NCBI RefSeq assembly: GCF_039555335.1
Contig: NC_092637.1
Span: 8,819,815-8,883,814 of the forward strand
Origin: Amphiura filiformis
Taxonomy: Eukaryota; Echinodermata; Ophiuroidea; Amphilepidida; Amphiuridae
Reading direction: 5' to 3'
Length of the DNA stretch: 64,000 bases
Shown: positions 49,501-55,766 of the stretch, in pieces
Layout: the number at the start of each line of letters is the position of its first letter
How positions within the stretch are numbered: the first letter of the stretch is position 1
Translations under genes and position numbers: made by a program
Notes under the pieces: model-generated
The model's database searches: none
What the model saw: the letters and a program-made list of their open reading frames with translations, nothing else
Told to the model about the DNA's origin: nothing

Positions 49501-52500
49501 AGTGATGCAAGCAACCAATCAGCATTCGGAAAATCGTTGACCGAATGACGTCATCGCTGGATTTTCATTGATAAATTTGCTCGACTCTCAGCTTCGATTT
49601 ATCGTGACCTTTACTATGTGTGAATTATTACCCACAATGCATAGCTTCTAAAATGACTTGAATACACGATAAGAATGAACGACTTCCATGCTGGAAGTGG
49701 TTTCAAACCCCGTCAAAATCCGTCAAGGGAAAGGGATTTTATAAAATATTTTATACCGGCATTTTCAGGAAAATCTTTGAAGACTGGTGAGATTTGATAA
49801 AGTTCAGAATCGTTCAAAAACATGAGTTTTAATTGCAAATATTTAATTTGTTTGTGTATGAATGTCATTGTCTATCTCAGTAGCCGTCATTGGCATATCG
49901 TAGCGTTGAATGCGCCGAATGTTGTGAAGCGGGTCTGTTGCAAATTTTGCGGTTCTGTTGTTTTTTGTGACATTAAAAATCCATCTTTCGCATGGCTGCT
50001 GTTTGTGTGTCCCGGGTGTGGGGGTGTGTACGTGAATGGGGGTCGGCATGGTACGCATGGATTCTGTTGACTAATACTGTTGGCTGAGTGTACCAGTCAT
50101 AGCAGGGTGTAAAATATACAACAAAGTCAATGTTTATTCTCAAATACATTATGGTGTAAATATAAGCATTTGAATAATTTAACAATAATTTGAACCTGAA
50201 CAAATTGAACATGAAAGTTCATGAGTGAATTTTCAACATATTTGACTGTTGGATAAATATGGGTGCTGCAGCTTTGGAGCTAAGGCAACATGGCGCATTG
50301 GTAATGTTGGTAATGGGTAAATTACACTGTGAGGGGGTACGGTAATAGCATTAAATTAAGAAATCTCAATGTCATTTCCATCTTCTCCTCTAGGTGCGAG
50401 ATTCTGACGCAGTCTGGCGCGACACAAGACGCCAGCTACGGCGGGATCACAGATGGGAGTTAGCCAGCCTTCTTGAGAGAGATGAAAAAGAGAAACTGTT
50501 TACGCATCACACCGATGCACTGGCTAAGAAGAAAAAGGACCAATTCAAAGAATTACTGGATGAAACTGATGGGGTAAGTCATGATAACAGGTCGATATTA
50601 TGTAGTCTGGAGAAAATAAGATATTTCCAGGCAAAAAATGACAATTTATATTAAATCTATTCTTTTCAATTGAAGAGTGCAAGTTAAAAAGGCCAAATAA
50701 ACAATTATTATGTTGCCCTCTGAAACTGCATTTTTTTCCAATGGTCAAAAATAAATACAAGTTGCGAAACAACCCAAATTTGTAAAGTGTGCTTAGGCTT
50801 GTGGATCAACGTCTAGACTTTGTGCCTGTGCATAGCACACTATAAATCACTGCGGACCCATTCCATGTCAACTCCAGGGATGTGCACTGCAGCACCTCTT
50901 CAATTTTTTTCTTTTTTCTGTGTGGTGGTAGATATTGATGAGAAAGTAAAATCCCGAAAATTTGAGCTTCATACTCCATTTCGTTTTCCCGTGGCATCAA
51001 TTTGAAATTTAGGGGGTCAGCATAAAAATGTGTCGTAACGCCGAAAGACGGCGTTTGGAGGTCCATAAATGTATAAAGGAACCCTTTACAACTTTGAACT
51101 TGTACATATTTTTGATTTCGCATGTATAATGACTTATGTACAAGTCTATGGAGAATGCAAACCTAACTAATGTGTTGAAGCCATCGAGACCCCAAGCCAA
51201 TATCTCTCAGAAATGTTGTCCAAGGACATATTTTCAACATACCTGAAGTTGATGGTGGATCAAATTGTCTGACATTGGTTTTCAGAGGGGTCAAAAATGT
51301 ACAATTGGGGTTTTGCATGGGTAATATCTCAGCTAAAAGTATTCTAATAGGCTCAATATTGGATAAGAGTAATGTCCTACCAAAGGGCTCTGACTGGCAA
51401 AAAAATGGACAATAAAATTATTTTTACTTTCGGAGTTCTGACCCCCCAAAGTTGGTCCTGGATGGACGAAGTTGCATTTTGAGGGCCCTATATGTAAAGG
51501 AGTTACAAGTTTTCTGATGCCAGATTTGAATTCTACACAAATAAGTTTCCCAGGATACATACTTTTCAAAGTTGTAAAGGGTTCCCTTTATACATTTATG
51601 GACCTCCAAACATCGTCTTTTCAAGCATTCGACACATTTTTTATGCTGACCCCCTAAATTTCAAATTGATGCCATAGGAAAACGAAATGGAGTATGAAGC
51701 TCAAATTTTCGGATTTTACTTTCTCATCAATATCTACCACCACACAGAAAAAGAAAAAAATTGAAGAGGTGCTGCGGTGCACATCCCTGGAGTTGACATG
51801 GAATGGGTCTGCGCTTATTATATATATTATTATTATTATTTGTCAAAATATGAGTTTTTGGAGAAAAGTTAGAACTTTCACATTGAGCATCTTCTTTAAA
51901 ATTGAAATTATAAAAACAAATATACTAGGGAAAAAGTGCCAAATGATTGGCCCACTCACCATAGCATTTTCACTGGAGAACAACAATTTTCCCCCTAATA
52001 GGCAAACCCATGAAAATGATATCTGAAGCAAAACACTTTCATGCTATACAGTATTGCTGCTTGCTGCTGATTTAAATAACAATACTTGGTATTGAAGGTT
52101 GAAGTATTTAGTGAATCAAGTGTAATTGTTGATATAGTATTGTAATTTGTTGTTATTTTCTTTTGTATACCAGGTCACATTAACATCACAATGGAAAGAA
52201 GTAAGGAAGCTCATCAAAGAGGACCCAAGATTTACCAAATTCTCATCTAGTGACAGGGTATGTATACATGTGATGCAATCAGGCAAGATTTGTTCGTCAA
52301 TATGATCAATTTTGAGATACCGTCAAGAGAAAGCAGCACCCAAAATTTGAGGCGGGTTGGGACTTGAGAATTTTCCTAAAACATTTTTTGCGCTTAGGTG
52401 TGTAAATTTCATATGAACTATCAAAGAAAACAATCAATAATTTGTAAGAATATATATTTACAAATTTGAAAATAATCAGCATTTTCAATATTCCTTTGCA

Positions 52501-53577
52501 GAGACGTGAACGGGAATTTACAGAATACTTGAAAGAGAAATATGTGACAGCCAAGGCCGATTTTAAGAACTTATTGATGGAAACTAAGTTTATTACATTC
52601 AAGTAAGTACATTACTCATTGGTTTTAAGTAAAATTGAATACCTGAGTGGAAGAAGGGTCCAACTGCAACAAAACTGTTTTTGAGAAAAAACTTAATATT
52701 TGGAAAAGTTTTACAGACAGAATGTTGTCATCTTCAGGGGATCTTTAACACATGAACATACAGTACTATTACATACATTCTAAATTATATATGTGTCCAT
52801 GGCAACGATACAGGTCTTAATACAAGCTGGAGTTGGGCCCTTCTTCCACTAATATACTGTAAGTGTCAGTTCCGTAAGCAGATGTGTTGTAAATAGCTAC
52901 AGAAATGTGGTAATTATCCATTAATTGCACAAGTAGAAGCATTTAATATATTAGCAAGAAAGTTTATTGTAGTGAAAAGCAGATTTCTTGGATGAACAAA
53001 ATTCCTCTTTAACCCAATATTTGTGGAAGAAAGGCCCAACTCCATGGAGTTTGGTCTTTCTTCCATGAAAACCACGATTAAGTGTATGTGGAAGAATAGA
53101 GAGTGGATTTTGGCTCATCTTTCACACACAAGGCTGGGTCTAACTCATTTTAGTACAAAATTGGAGTTGGGCCCTTCTTCCACTTAGGTTGGTCGCATCA
53201 CATTGTGGCGGACAGATGGCGGGGGTCGCAGCACATAGTGGCGGATAGATAATTATTTTTTGTTGTAATTTATCACTTCCAGAAACGCACACTATGTGCA
53301 ATGGATTGCATAGCATTTTGCAAATGATCAATATTGTAAAATTGACACCTCTCTTTTCTTACACCATTTCAGGTCCCGGCAGATGATCCAGGAATCCGAT
53401 CAGCATATGAAGGACATTGAGAAGATTCTTGAGAAAGACAAGCGCTATCTTATACTCGATTCAATCCCTAATGAACGTATGGATATGATCCTGGAACATT
53501 GCAAAGACTTGAGCCGCAAAGGACCACCACCTCCACCAACGGCTTCTGAACCTTCCAGAAGAAGTATTATGAAATAA
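25442..53577 (+). CDS. TCERG1: TCERG1 (CA150) transcription elongation regulator 1, whole gene, 18 coding exons
   Basis: Eighteen exons join in frame with GT/AG ends to give 1081 codons plus stop, close to the roughly 1100 residues of vertebrate TCERG1. TCERG1 is a nuclear protein that binds splicing factors through WW domains and the phosphorylated polymerase II tail through FF domains. Domain order seen: acidic N-terminus; Arg/Gly/Pro/Met-rich linkers; WW1 about 174-203; Ala/Thr-rich region about 210-260; Pro/Met/Gly stretches; WW2 about 408-438; Lys/Glu-rich linker about 450-525; WW3 about 529-562; Lys-rich segment about 590-625; then FF1-FF6 from about 646 to 1060, and a [10 protein letters not shown] tail. 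The long Gln-Ala repeat known in vertebrates is absent. Introns are loaded with MITEs, and two exon ends are tandemly duplicated. It is convergent with the SAXO gene. Confidence 0.95.
26194..26456. mobile_element. Inverted-repeat MITE in TCERG1 intron 1
   Basis: TATAGCTAAAATAATAGTTT on the left is mirrored by a right end finishing TTATTTTAGCTATA. A CTCGATCAT/ATGATCGAG pair extends the arm. About 260 bp, with a likely TA target. Confidence 0.6.
26765..27095 (+). repeat. GGCGGC-type interspersed repeat
   Basis: It has the same family as 1-195 and 58437-58786: a GCACGTATTTTGG opening, GGCGG purine stretches, a pyrimidine run, and the closing AGCCCCCCAGGGTAGG followed by GGCCACGGTACGCCGCTG. The small open frame across it is not a gene. 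Confidence 0.6.
27144..27502. mobile_element. TTAA-flanked palindromic MITE, family 2, copy A
   Basis: The element 27148-27498 has ends GGGGGTACTACACCCCTGGC and the reverse complement, with TTAA on both sides. The arms match over most of their length, including GCAAGGACTACAA. Copies B and C are at 29504-29862 and 37243-37579, all in TCERG1 introns. Confidence 0.82.
27590..28110. repeat. Homopolymer-rich inverted repeat in intron 1
   Basis: GGAGAGTCCCTGGACCTAAC (about 27640) is mirrored at about 27995-28014 (GTTAGGTCCAGGGACTCTCC), with T/A runs and GCAATTTT words between. It appears to be a palindromic element of about 0.5 kb including GCGTTTTTTGG repeats. The 183-codon minus-strand open frame nearby lies on this repeat and is rejected as a gene. 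Confidence 0.5.
28560..28980. repeat. Two copies of the ATGGTCCACCAAAT repeat
   Basis: Units at about 28600-28710 and 28830-28970 share ATGGTCCACCAAAT(C/T)GCTTC and a TTCATTTTGCAAA block, and match 9830-10050. This is a dispersed repeat. Confidence 0.5.
29100..29300 (-). repeat. Host repeat holding the empty site of the 17683 SINE
   Basis: The reverse complement of this stretch matches the two flanks of the SINE at 17620-17682 and 18057-18180, without the SINE. Shared words include GGGTTTCTGACCAAATTAAC and CCCCCAATGTTGA. Confidence 0.6.
29500..29866. mobile_element. TTAA-flanked palindromic MITE, family 2, copy B
   Basis: The element 29504-29862 has the same ends as copy A (GGGGGTACTACACCCCT). 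The right-hand TTAA ends at 29866, only 37 bases before TCERG1 exon 2. It forms part of a TTAACTAAC string that looks like the branch-point sequence. Confidence 0.85.
29904..30150 (+). CDS. TCERG1: TCERG1 exon 2
   Basis: Residues 46-128. Very rich in Arg-Gly-Pro-Met, with repeated RGPP/RGGPP and GMPP words, resembling the disordered RGG-like N-terminus of the family. Acceptor TATTGCAG, donor GTAAGT, ends in phase 0. Confidence 0.9.
30289..30796. mobile_element. Inverted-repeat MITE with TACCGTATTC ends
   Basis: TACCGTATTCATTCCAATAA (left) is mirrored by TTATTGGAACGAATACGGTA (right). The inner arms carry GGGCGCTTA words, and a second smaller palindrome (GTTAGTGCGCCCTCA and complement) lies at about 30409-30480. 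It sits in intron 2. Confidence 0.75.
30817..31037. mobile_element. TTAA-flanked palindromic MITE, family 3, copy A
   Basis: TTAA at 30817-30820 and 31034-31037 bounds ends CCCCCTGAGCACTACCTGCC and the mirrored GGCGATTGGCC/GGTAGTTCTCATGGGG side. Copy B is 39949-40156, and a decayed relative ends at about 33123. It lies in intron 2, ending 75 bp before exon 3. Confidence 0.75.
31113..31286 (+). CDS. TCERG1: TCERG1 exon 3 (first half of WW1)
   Basis: Residues 129-186. Pro/Met-rich linker, then [16 protein letters not shown] with the first WW tryptophan. Donor GTAGGT, phase 0. The WW1 beta-hairpin continues in exon 4. Confidence 0.92.
31753..32011 (+). CDS. TCERG1: TCERG1 exon 4 (second half of WW1, Ala/Thr-rich region)
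   Basis: Residues 187-272. [18 protein letters not shown] completes WW1 with its second Trp and Pro. An Ala/Thr-rich low-complexity run ([16 protein letters not shown]) follows, at the place where vertebrate proteins carry a Gln-Ala repeat. Donor GTAGGT, phase 1. Confidence 0.92.
32566..32856 (+). CDS. TCERG1: TCERG1 exon 5
   Basis: Residues 273-369. A Thr/Ser/Pro stretch becomes a Met/Pro/Gly-rich linker ([20 protein letters not shown]). No folded domain. Acceptor TTCTTTTCAG, donor GTAAAT, phase 1 at both ends. Confidence 0.9.
32935..33123. repeat. Decayed family 3 palindrome in intron 5
   Basis: The right end CCAGGGGGTTAA and inner words CCAATCAGAAATGC and ACCAATCAAGG resemble the 30821 and 39949 elements. 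The left boundary is not clear. Confidence 0.35.
33186..33419 (+). CDS. TCERG1: TCERG1 exon 6 (WW2)
   Basis: Residues 370-447. Met/Pro/Gly linker, then complete WW2 ([17 protein letters not shown] through STWEKPKEL). Donor GTGAGT, phase 1. Confidence 0.93.
33441..33755. mobile_element. Palindromic element flanked by 40-bp direct repeats
   Basis: CCTGGGGTCCATTTCACTAA at 33481 and a right end TTTAGTGAAATGGATCCCAG form the palindrome 33481-33714. A sequence of about 40 bp (TTGTGGTAGCTTTGATTTAT) is present directly on both sides at 33441-33485 and 33714-33752. It lies in intron 6. Confidence 0.65.
33885..34928. mobile_element. TA-flanked MITE with TTTGATCAGCTCG ends, split by the Mutator-like copy B
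   Basis: TACTTTGATCAGCTCGCAAT at 33887 and CGAGCTGATCAAACTA ending at 34926 are inverted ends, with TA outside each. Removing the insert at 33942-34753 and one 9-bp duplication leaves about 220 bp. Confidence 0.75.
33933..34762 (-). mobile_element. Mutator-like non-autonomous element, copy B, 9-bp target duplication
   Basis: The element 33942-34753 is the reverse complement of copy A (6072-6904) along its length. It is flanked by CTACGCTGA (33933-33941) and CTATGCTGA (34754-34762), a 9-bp duplication with one mismatch. It is inserted in the TA-flanked MITE in TCERG1 intron 6. Confidence 0.82.
35103..35263 (+). CDS. TCERG1: TCERG1 exon 7
   Basis: Residues 448-501. Entirely Lys/Glu/Asp-rich ([20 protein letters not shown]), a charged linker between WW2 and WW3. 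Acceptor CAATGCAG, donor GTATGC, ends in phase 0. Confidence 0.85.
35367..35547. mobile_element. Palindromic MITE in intron 7, AATAAAGGTATTG ends
   Basis: AATAAAGGTATTGTTTTTAG is mirrored by CTAAAAGCAATACCTTTATT. The arms contain TCTCATATAACAC and its complement. It abuts a second palindrome at 35551-35800. Confidence 0.7.
35551..35800. mobile_element. Second palindromic MITE in intron 7, ATTCTTAAACACTT ends
   Basis: ATTCTTAAACACTTCAATAT at the left is mirrored by CTCAAGTGTTTAAGAAT at the right. About 250 bp, immediately adjacent to the previous element. Confidence 0.6.
36049..36143 (+). CDS. TCERG1: TCERG1 exon 8
   Basis: Residues 502-532. Lys/Glu-rich ([18 protein letters not shown]), then KPVPGTPW leading into WW3; the first WW3 Trp codon is split by the intron. 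Donor GTAAGA. Confidence 0.9.
36190..36429. mobile_element. Inverted-repeat MITE with TACCGTATTTCCTCG ends
   Basis: TACCGTATTTCCTCG left, mirrored by GAGGAAATACGGTA right; 240 bp in intron 8. It shares the TACCGTA terminus with 2897 and 30289 but not their interior. Confidence 0.7.
36629..36830. mobile_element. Palindromic MITE, GGCTGTTCCA family, in intron 8
   Basis: GGGCTGTTCCATTTAAAATC on the left, with a decayed mirrored GGAGCTTTAAAT right end. The inner arms have GGTGGAAA and TTTGAAATTCATACCCCC. It is related to the 1022, 44504 and 55041 elements. Confidence 0.55.
36887..37041 (+). CDS. TCERG1: TCERG1 exon 9 (WW3)
   Basis: Residues 532-585. [20 protein letters not shown] and [15 protein letters not shown] complete WW3. 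This block is one of the most conserved in TCERG1 and fixes the identification. Donor GTGTGT, phase 1. Confidence 0.95.
37239..37583. mobile_element. TTAA-flanked palindromic MITE, family 2, copy C
   Basis: The element 37243-37579, ends GGGGGTACTACACCCCTGGC and complement, TTAA on both sides. Intron 9. Confidence 0.82.
38378..38598 (+). CDS. TCERG1: TCERG1 exon 10 (Lys-rich segment, start of FF1)
   Basis: Residues 585-658. [13 protein letters not shown] basic stretch that may act in nuclear localisation, an Ala/Glu helix, then [18 protein letters not shown], the first helix of FF1. Donor GTGAGT, phase 0. Confidence 0.95.
39635..39843 (+). CDS. TCERG1: TCERG1 exon 11 (rest of FF1, start of FF2)
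   Basis: Residues 659-727. [20 protein letters not shown] and [20 protein letters not shown] complete FF1. [14 protein letters not shown] begins FF2. Donor GTTAGT, phase 2. Confidence 0.95.
39945..40160. mobile_element. TTAA-flanked palindromic MITE, family 3, copy B
   Basis: TTAA at 39945-39948 and 40157-40160. The left end CCCCCTGAGCACTACCTGCC is identical to copy A at 30821. The inner arms carry CTGATTGGTCAATTACATG. Intron 11. Confidence 0.75.
40386..40536 (+). CDS. TCERG1: TCERG1 exon 12 (rest of FF2)
   Basis: Residues 728-778. [20 protein letters not shown] through [12 protein letters not shown] completes FF2. A basic linker ends at the phase 0 donor GTATGT. The longest intron of the gene (4.5 kb) follows. 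Confidence 0.95.
42285..42460. repeat. Two-copy tandem repeat of about 85 bp
   Basis: The block GACCAATCAAAAGAGCTGTA followed by GATGGGGTATCTAGAAACCA occurs twice in direct order (about 42317 and 42401), with flanking CATTTAGAAACT words. Intron 12. Confidence 0.65.
43573..43662. repeat. Short tandem repeats (21-bp x3 and CTTATA run)
   Basis: ATGTCCACAGTTGATGCAT is repeated three times with a 21-bp period, then ACTTATACTTATACTTATAC. A simple repeat. Confidence 0.75.
44504..44780. mobile_element. Palindromic MITE, GGGCTATCCC family, in intron 12
   Basis: GGGCTATCCCATTTAAAGTT left, mirrored by ATTTCAAATGGACTAGCCC right, with several internal GTGGAAGA/TCTTCCAC pairs. Related to 1022, 36629 and 55041. 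It lies about 270 bp before exon 13. Confidence 0.65.
45047..45214 (+). CDS. TCERG1: TCERG1 exon 13 (FF3)
   Basis: Residues 779-834, a complete FF3 on one exon: [38 protein letters not shown] and [16 protein letters not shown]. Donor AAG|GTTAGT, phase 0. The last 69 bases and the donor are the template for the tandem array that follows. Confidence 0.95.
45146..45800 (+). repeat. Six tandem copies of the exon 13 3' end with splice donor
   Basis: Starts of TATAAAGC(A)GTAGATCACA-like units fall at 45146, 45253, 45357, 45461, 45588 and 45693. Spacings are 107, 104, 104, 127 and 105 bp; the 127 spacing contains an extra 23-bp duplication. Each unit has about 69 bp of FF3 coding sequence, the donor GTTAGT, and about 35 bp of intron (GTTAATCCTGGTTAAG). 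Only the first is continuous with upstream exon sequence. The spacings are not multiples of three, so the copies do not form a longer frame. Confidence 0.9.
45955..47275. repeat. Two tandem units, first split by an inserted element
   Basis: The unit GGCCCAAGACACAC ... ATAAACCATTTAGCAA ... GGGCCTTGCAGCTAAGAAGC ... ACCACAATAAACCATC occurs twice in tandem (junction near 47155). The first copy is interrupted by 45980-47056; the second (about 47165-47275) is intact. Confidence 0.75.
45976..47060. mobile_element. Inverted-repeat element with CAGTYGGAGGGCCAT ends and CATA flanks
   Basis: The left end CAGTTGGAGGGCCAT (45980) and right end ATGGCCCTCCGACTG (to 47056) are inverted repeats. CATA lies on each side. 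The second tandem unit gives the uninterrupted site. 1077 bp, no transposase frame, with GCGCGC-rich subterminal words on both sides. Intron 13. Confidence 0.7.
47513..47686 (+). CDS. TCERG1: TCERG1 exon 14 (coiled-coil linker, start of FF4)
   Basis: Residues 835-892. A long charged helix ([20 protein letters not shown]) between FF3 and FF4, then [13 protein letters not shown], the first FF4 helix. Donor GTAGGT, phase 0. Confidence 0.95.
47870..48070. repeat. Partial relative of the 2897 MITE
   Basis: ACATTCCATACTTATAATTT, CTTATTTTTAAATTCAAGTA and CTAGCCCCTCCCCGG match the right half of 2897-3269, ending in a mutated GCCCGAGGGGCACAGTG. The left end is missing. Confidence 0.6.
48102..49490. 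mobile_element. Inverted-repeat element carrying many copies of a GCGTATGTTA/TTTGACAGACA word
   Basis: The left end GCATGTGGCTCAAAATAAGC and right end ATATTTTGAGCCATGTAC are inverted; the arms also share AAGGTGTCAT. Inside, TTGCGTA(C/T)GTTA and TTTGACAGACA words recur at about 48285, 48475, 48505, 48665, 48705, 48880 and 49075, in both orientations. No protein is encoded. Intron 14. Confidence 0.65.
50394..50573 (+). CDS. TCERG1: TCERG1 exon 15 (rest of FF4, start of FF5)
   Basis: Residues 893-952. [20 protein letters not shown] and [20 protein letters not shown] complete FF4. [11 protein letters not shown] begins FF5. Donor GTAAGT, phase 0. Confidence 0.95.
50851..51813. mobile_element. Inverted-repeat element with about 270-bp arms in intron 15
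   Basis: GACCCATTCCATGTCAACTC at the left is mirrored by a right arm ending GAATGGGTCTGCGC. The arms keep matching through GGTGGTAGATATTGATGAGA and CTTTACAACTTTGAA. A spacer of about 430 bp separates them. The small open frames on both strands are mirror images of each other and not genes. Confidence 0.75.
52174..52257 (+). CDS. TCERG1: TCERG1 exon 16 (FF5 middle)
   Basis: Residues 953-980: [20 protein letters not shown] plus TKFSSSDR. Acceptor ATACCAG, donor GTATGT, phase 0. Confidence 0.95.
52502..52602 (+). CDS. TCERG1: TCERG1 exon 17 (end of FF5, start of FF6)
   Basis: Residues 981-1014: [20 protein letters not shown] finishes FF5, and [14 protein letters not shown] starts FF6. Donor GTAAGT, phase 2. 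Confidence 0.95.
52647..52850. mobile_element. Palindromic MITE, GTGGAAGAAGGG family, copy A
   Basis: GTGGAAGAAGGGTCCAACT at the left is mirrored by AGTTGGGCCCTTCTTCCAC at the right. Copy B is at 53023-53183 in the same intron (17). Confidence 0.65.
53023..53183. mobile_element. Palindromic MITE, GTGGAAGAAGGG family, copy B
   Basis: GTGGAAGAAAGGCCCAACTC left, GAGTTGGGCCCTTCTTCCAC right, with an inner TTTGGTCTTTCTTCCA fragment. It lies about 190 bp before exon 18. Confidence 0.65.
53373..53577 (+). CDS. TCERG1: TCERG1 exon 18 (FF6 and C-terminus)
   Basis: Residues 1014-1081. [20 protein letters not shown] and [19 protein letters not shown] complete FF6. The conserved tail [18 protein letters not shown] ends at TAA (53575-53577). 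The coding end is the template for the tandem copies that follow. Confidence 0.95.
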
Positions 53578-54030
53578 TTGCTATTTCCATCCCAAATGGT
53601 GGGGATGTAATCATGAAACATTGCAAAGATCTGAGCCGCAAAGGACCACCACATCCCCCAACGGCTTCTGAACCTTCTAGAAGTATTATGAAATAAATGC
53701 TATTTCCACCCTAAATGGTACGGTGTAATCATGAAACATTGTGAAGGTCTGAGCCGGGAAGGACCGCCACCTTCTCTGACAGCTTCGGAACCTTCTTGTA
53801 TGACATAAATGCTGGTTCCATCCCAAACTGTGTGGATATGATCATGGGACACTGTGAAGAAAAGGACAGCCACCTCACCTCCCAACCTCAACTCACAAAC
53901 TCCTTTGTGAGTGAAGGCTTTCTGGTTCTCAACCCTTGAAATGCTGGTTCCACCTGAGCAGAAAATGACTGCACCTTCCTTGACAGGTGTAAAACCTTCT
54001 AGTAGTACACCTGTAGTATAGTGAAATACA
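53478..54030 (+). repeat. About four tandem copies of the TCERG1 coding end, extending into the 3' UTR
   Basis: The ACATTGCAAAG-type landmark recurs at about 53496, 53618, 53736 and 53849, with spacings of 122, 118 and 113 bp. Copy 2 still reads as the protein tail ([14 protein letters not shown]-like) with its own stop. Copies 3 and 4 are progressively decayed. A further fragment (CTTGACAGGTGTAAAACCTT) near 53980 may be a fifth. All lie after the real stop codon. Confidence 0.85.
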
Positions 54031-54325
54031 TCATTGGTCCTCTAGCTAGATATAGTGGTCCGAAATAATACCGTGTTTATATGTTCAAGATGTAATACTC
54101 TTAAAAACCTTGCAGAGAGCTCAGTAGGATTCTCACATCAGTATTGCAGCTGTTATGAAAGAACATTTATGAAATGGATGTAAGAACTTGGGACATACAA
54201 TGAAAGGACTACTTAACATAATATGTTCATGAGTGTTGAAACTTCAGATTGCTGATTATTAACTCTGTGCTCAAAGCACCTGTTCAAAGAAACTTTTTTC
54301 ACAATTTAGCAAATTTGGACAAAAT

Positions 54326-54400
54326 GGGCTATTCGGTTGAAATCTATATACATGTATATTTTGCAGTGTATGGAAGACATGACCTTCATACATACTCACG
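54326..54400. repeat. Half copy of the GGCTATTCC palindrome
   Basis: GGGCTATTCGGTTGAAATC followed by TGGAAGACATGACCTT matches the left arm of 1022-1174 and 55041-55225. No right arm follows. Confidence 0.5.
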
Positions 54401-54771
54401 ATATAACGACGTTTCTGATTGGATTTGCGCCCTTTTTTGCTGGTCATAAATACCGTTTATGACCAGTACGCAGGGCATAAACAAGCTGCGTCACGCAGCT
54501 TTGGAACCCAATTAACACGATCCACGATTTGCTAGTGTTGCGTACACGCGCATGTTCTCATTTTTGACCAGGGTAGACATGTGACTCATGTCACAAATAA
54601 TCGTGTTGTTTTATGGAACATGCTGAAATAATAACTTTATCCCAAACTTTATTTGCAGTCCTAATTTTCATCAGCTGATTTTTTTTTGTTCAAAGTACTC
54701 CAATAATGTATATATTATATGTTCTTTTTTATTTTTACTCTTGTATTATGTTTGAAATTTTATGAGCTTAT

Positions 54772-54992
54772 GACTTAATCAGTGGCGTAACTAGGGGGAG
54801 CAGGGGGGGCAACGTGCCCTGGGTGCCACCCTTAGGGGGGGCCAAATTGACCAATTCAGCATCGATTCTGCGCCCCTCCAAGCGATGAAATTGTTTCAAC
54901 AATAGGGGGCGGGCGCCATTATGTATCCTTACCCCTACTGGGTGGGAGCGGGTAGGGGCACTACCAACCCTAGTTACGCCACTGGACTTAAT
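54772..54992. mobile_element. hAT-like MITE with perfect 8-bp target duplication
   Basis: The element 54780-54984 starts CAGTGGCGTAACTAGGG and ends CTAGTTACGCCACTG. GACTTAAT flanks it on both sides (54772-54779, 54985-54992). CAGTGGCGTA ends with 8-bp duplication are the established hAT pattern. The interior is related to 59973-60272. Confidence 0.88.
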
Positions 54993-55040
54993 TTTACCGA
55001 CGTTGAACTAGACTGGGAGATCTTCAACTCCACATGTATT

Positions 55041-55225
55041 TGGCTGTTCCAGTTGAAATCCATACACCCCCTATGGAAGACATTACCTCAGTCTCCCACA
55101 CAGGGAGTGTGAATTTCAAATGGGATTACCTGAATGGGTGACTACATTTGAAATCTACACCCCTGTGTAGAAGAATAAGGTCATGTATTCCATAGGGGGT
55201 GTATAGATTTCAACAGGAATAGCCC
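55041..55225. mobile_element. Palindromic MITE, GGCTGTTCCAGTTGAAATC family
   Basis: GGCTGTTCCAGTTGAAATCC left, ATTTCAACAGGAATAGCC right, with arms carrying CCCCCTATGGAAGACAT and complement. It is the best-preserved member of the 1022 family in the window. Confidence 0.75.
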
Positions 55226-55766
55226 ACTGCTATGGGAAACCGCCATATTGTATTGTCAATCATGGGGACCTAATACTGTAAAAGTGTAATTTTTCAAGCT
55301 TTGCTGATTTTGATTTGAACTATTTTTTTAAATTTTTTTTAGTGATTTATACATAAAAGAATATTTGTTCATTTTATTTTCACTGTAGCTGTGTTCAGTG
55401 CTAAAATTTATGTTCCACAAAAATGTCAACTTATTATCAAAGTTTGCTGGGTGAAGGGTACTGCAGGTAAATTGAGTATTTCTTGGCCAAACTGGAATTT
55501 GCGCGTTGCGTCCATGTAGTGTACAAAGCGTGTACGCAATGTAAGGCATGTGTATGGTATGTGCTTGTGGTCTTATCATGGTCGCAGAACCACTGGCGTT
55601 CATAGTGTTCGATCTTGCCCAAGAATGACTTGATTTACCTTAGTGGAGTTGGATTGTAGATCTCCCATTCTAATTTGTTAAGACTGGAAAAGTTAAAGCC
55701 ACAATGTATGATCTTTGAACAAGTTCATTAGGAATGTTGATATCAATTGTGAATTTTATTCATTTT

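Noticed and set aside
49540-49560. TGACGTCA palindrome (CRE-like)
   Set aside because: Single 8-bp match in an intron with no promoter context; expected by chance in 64 kb.
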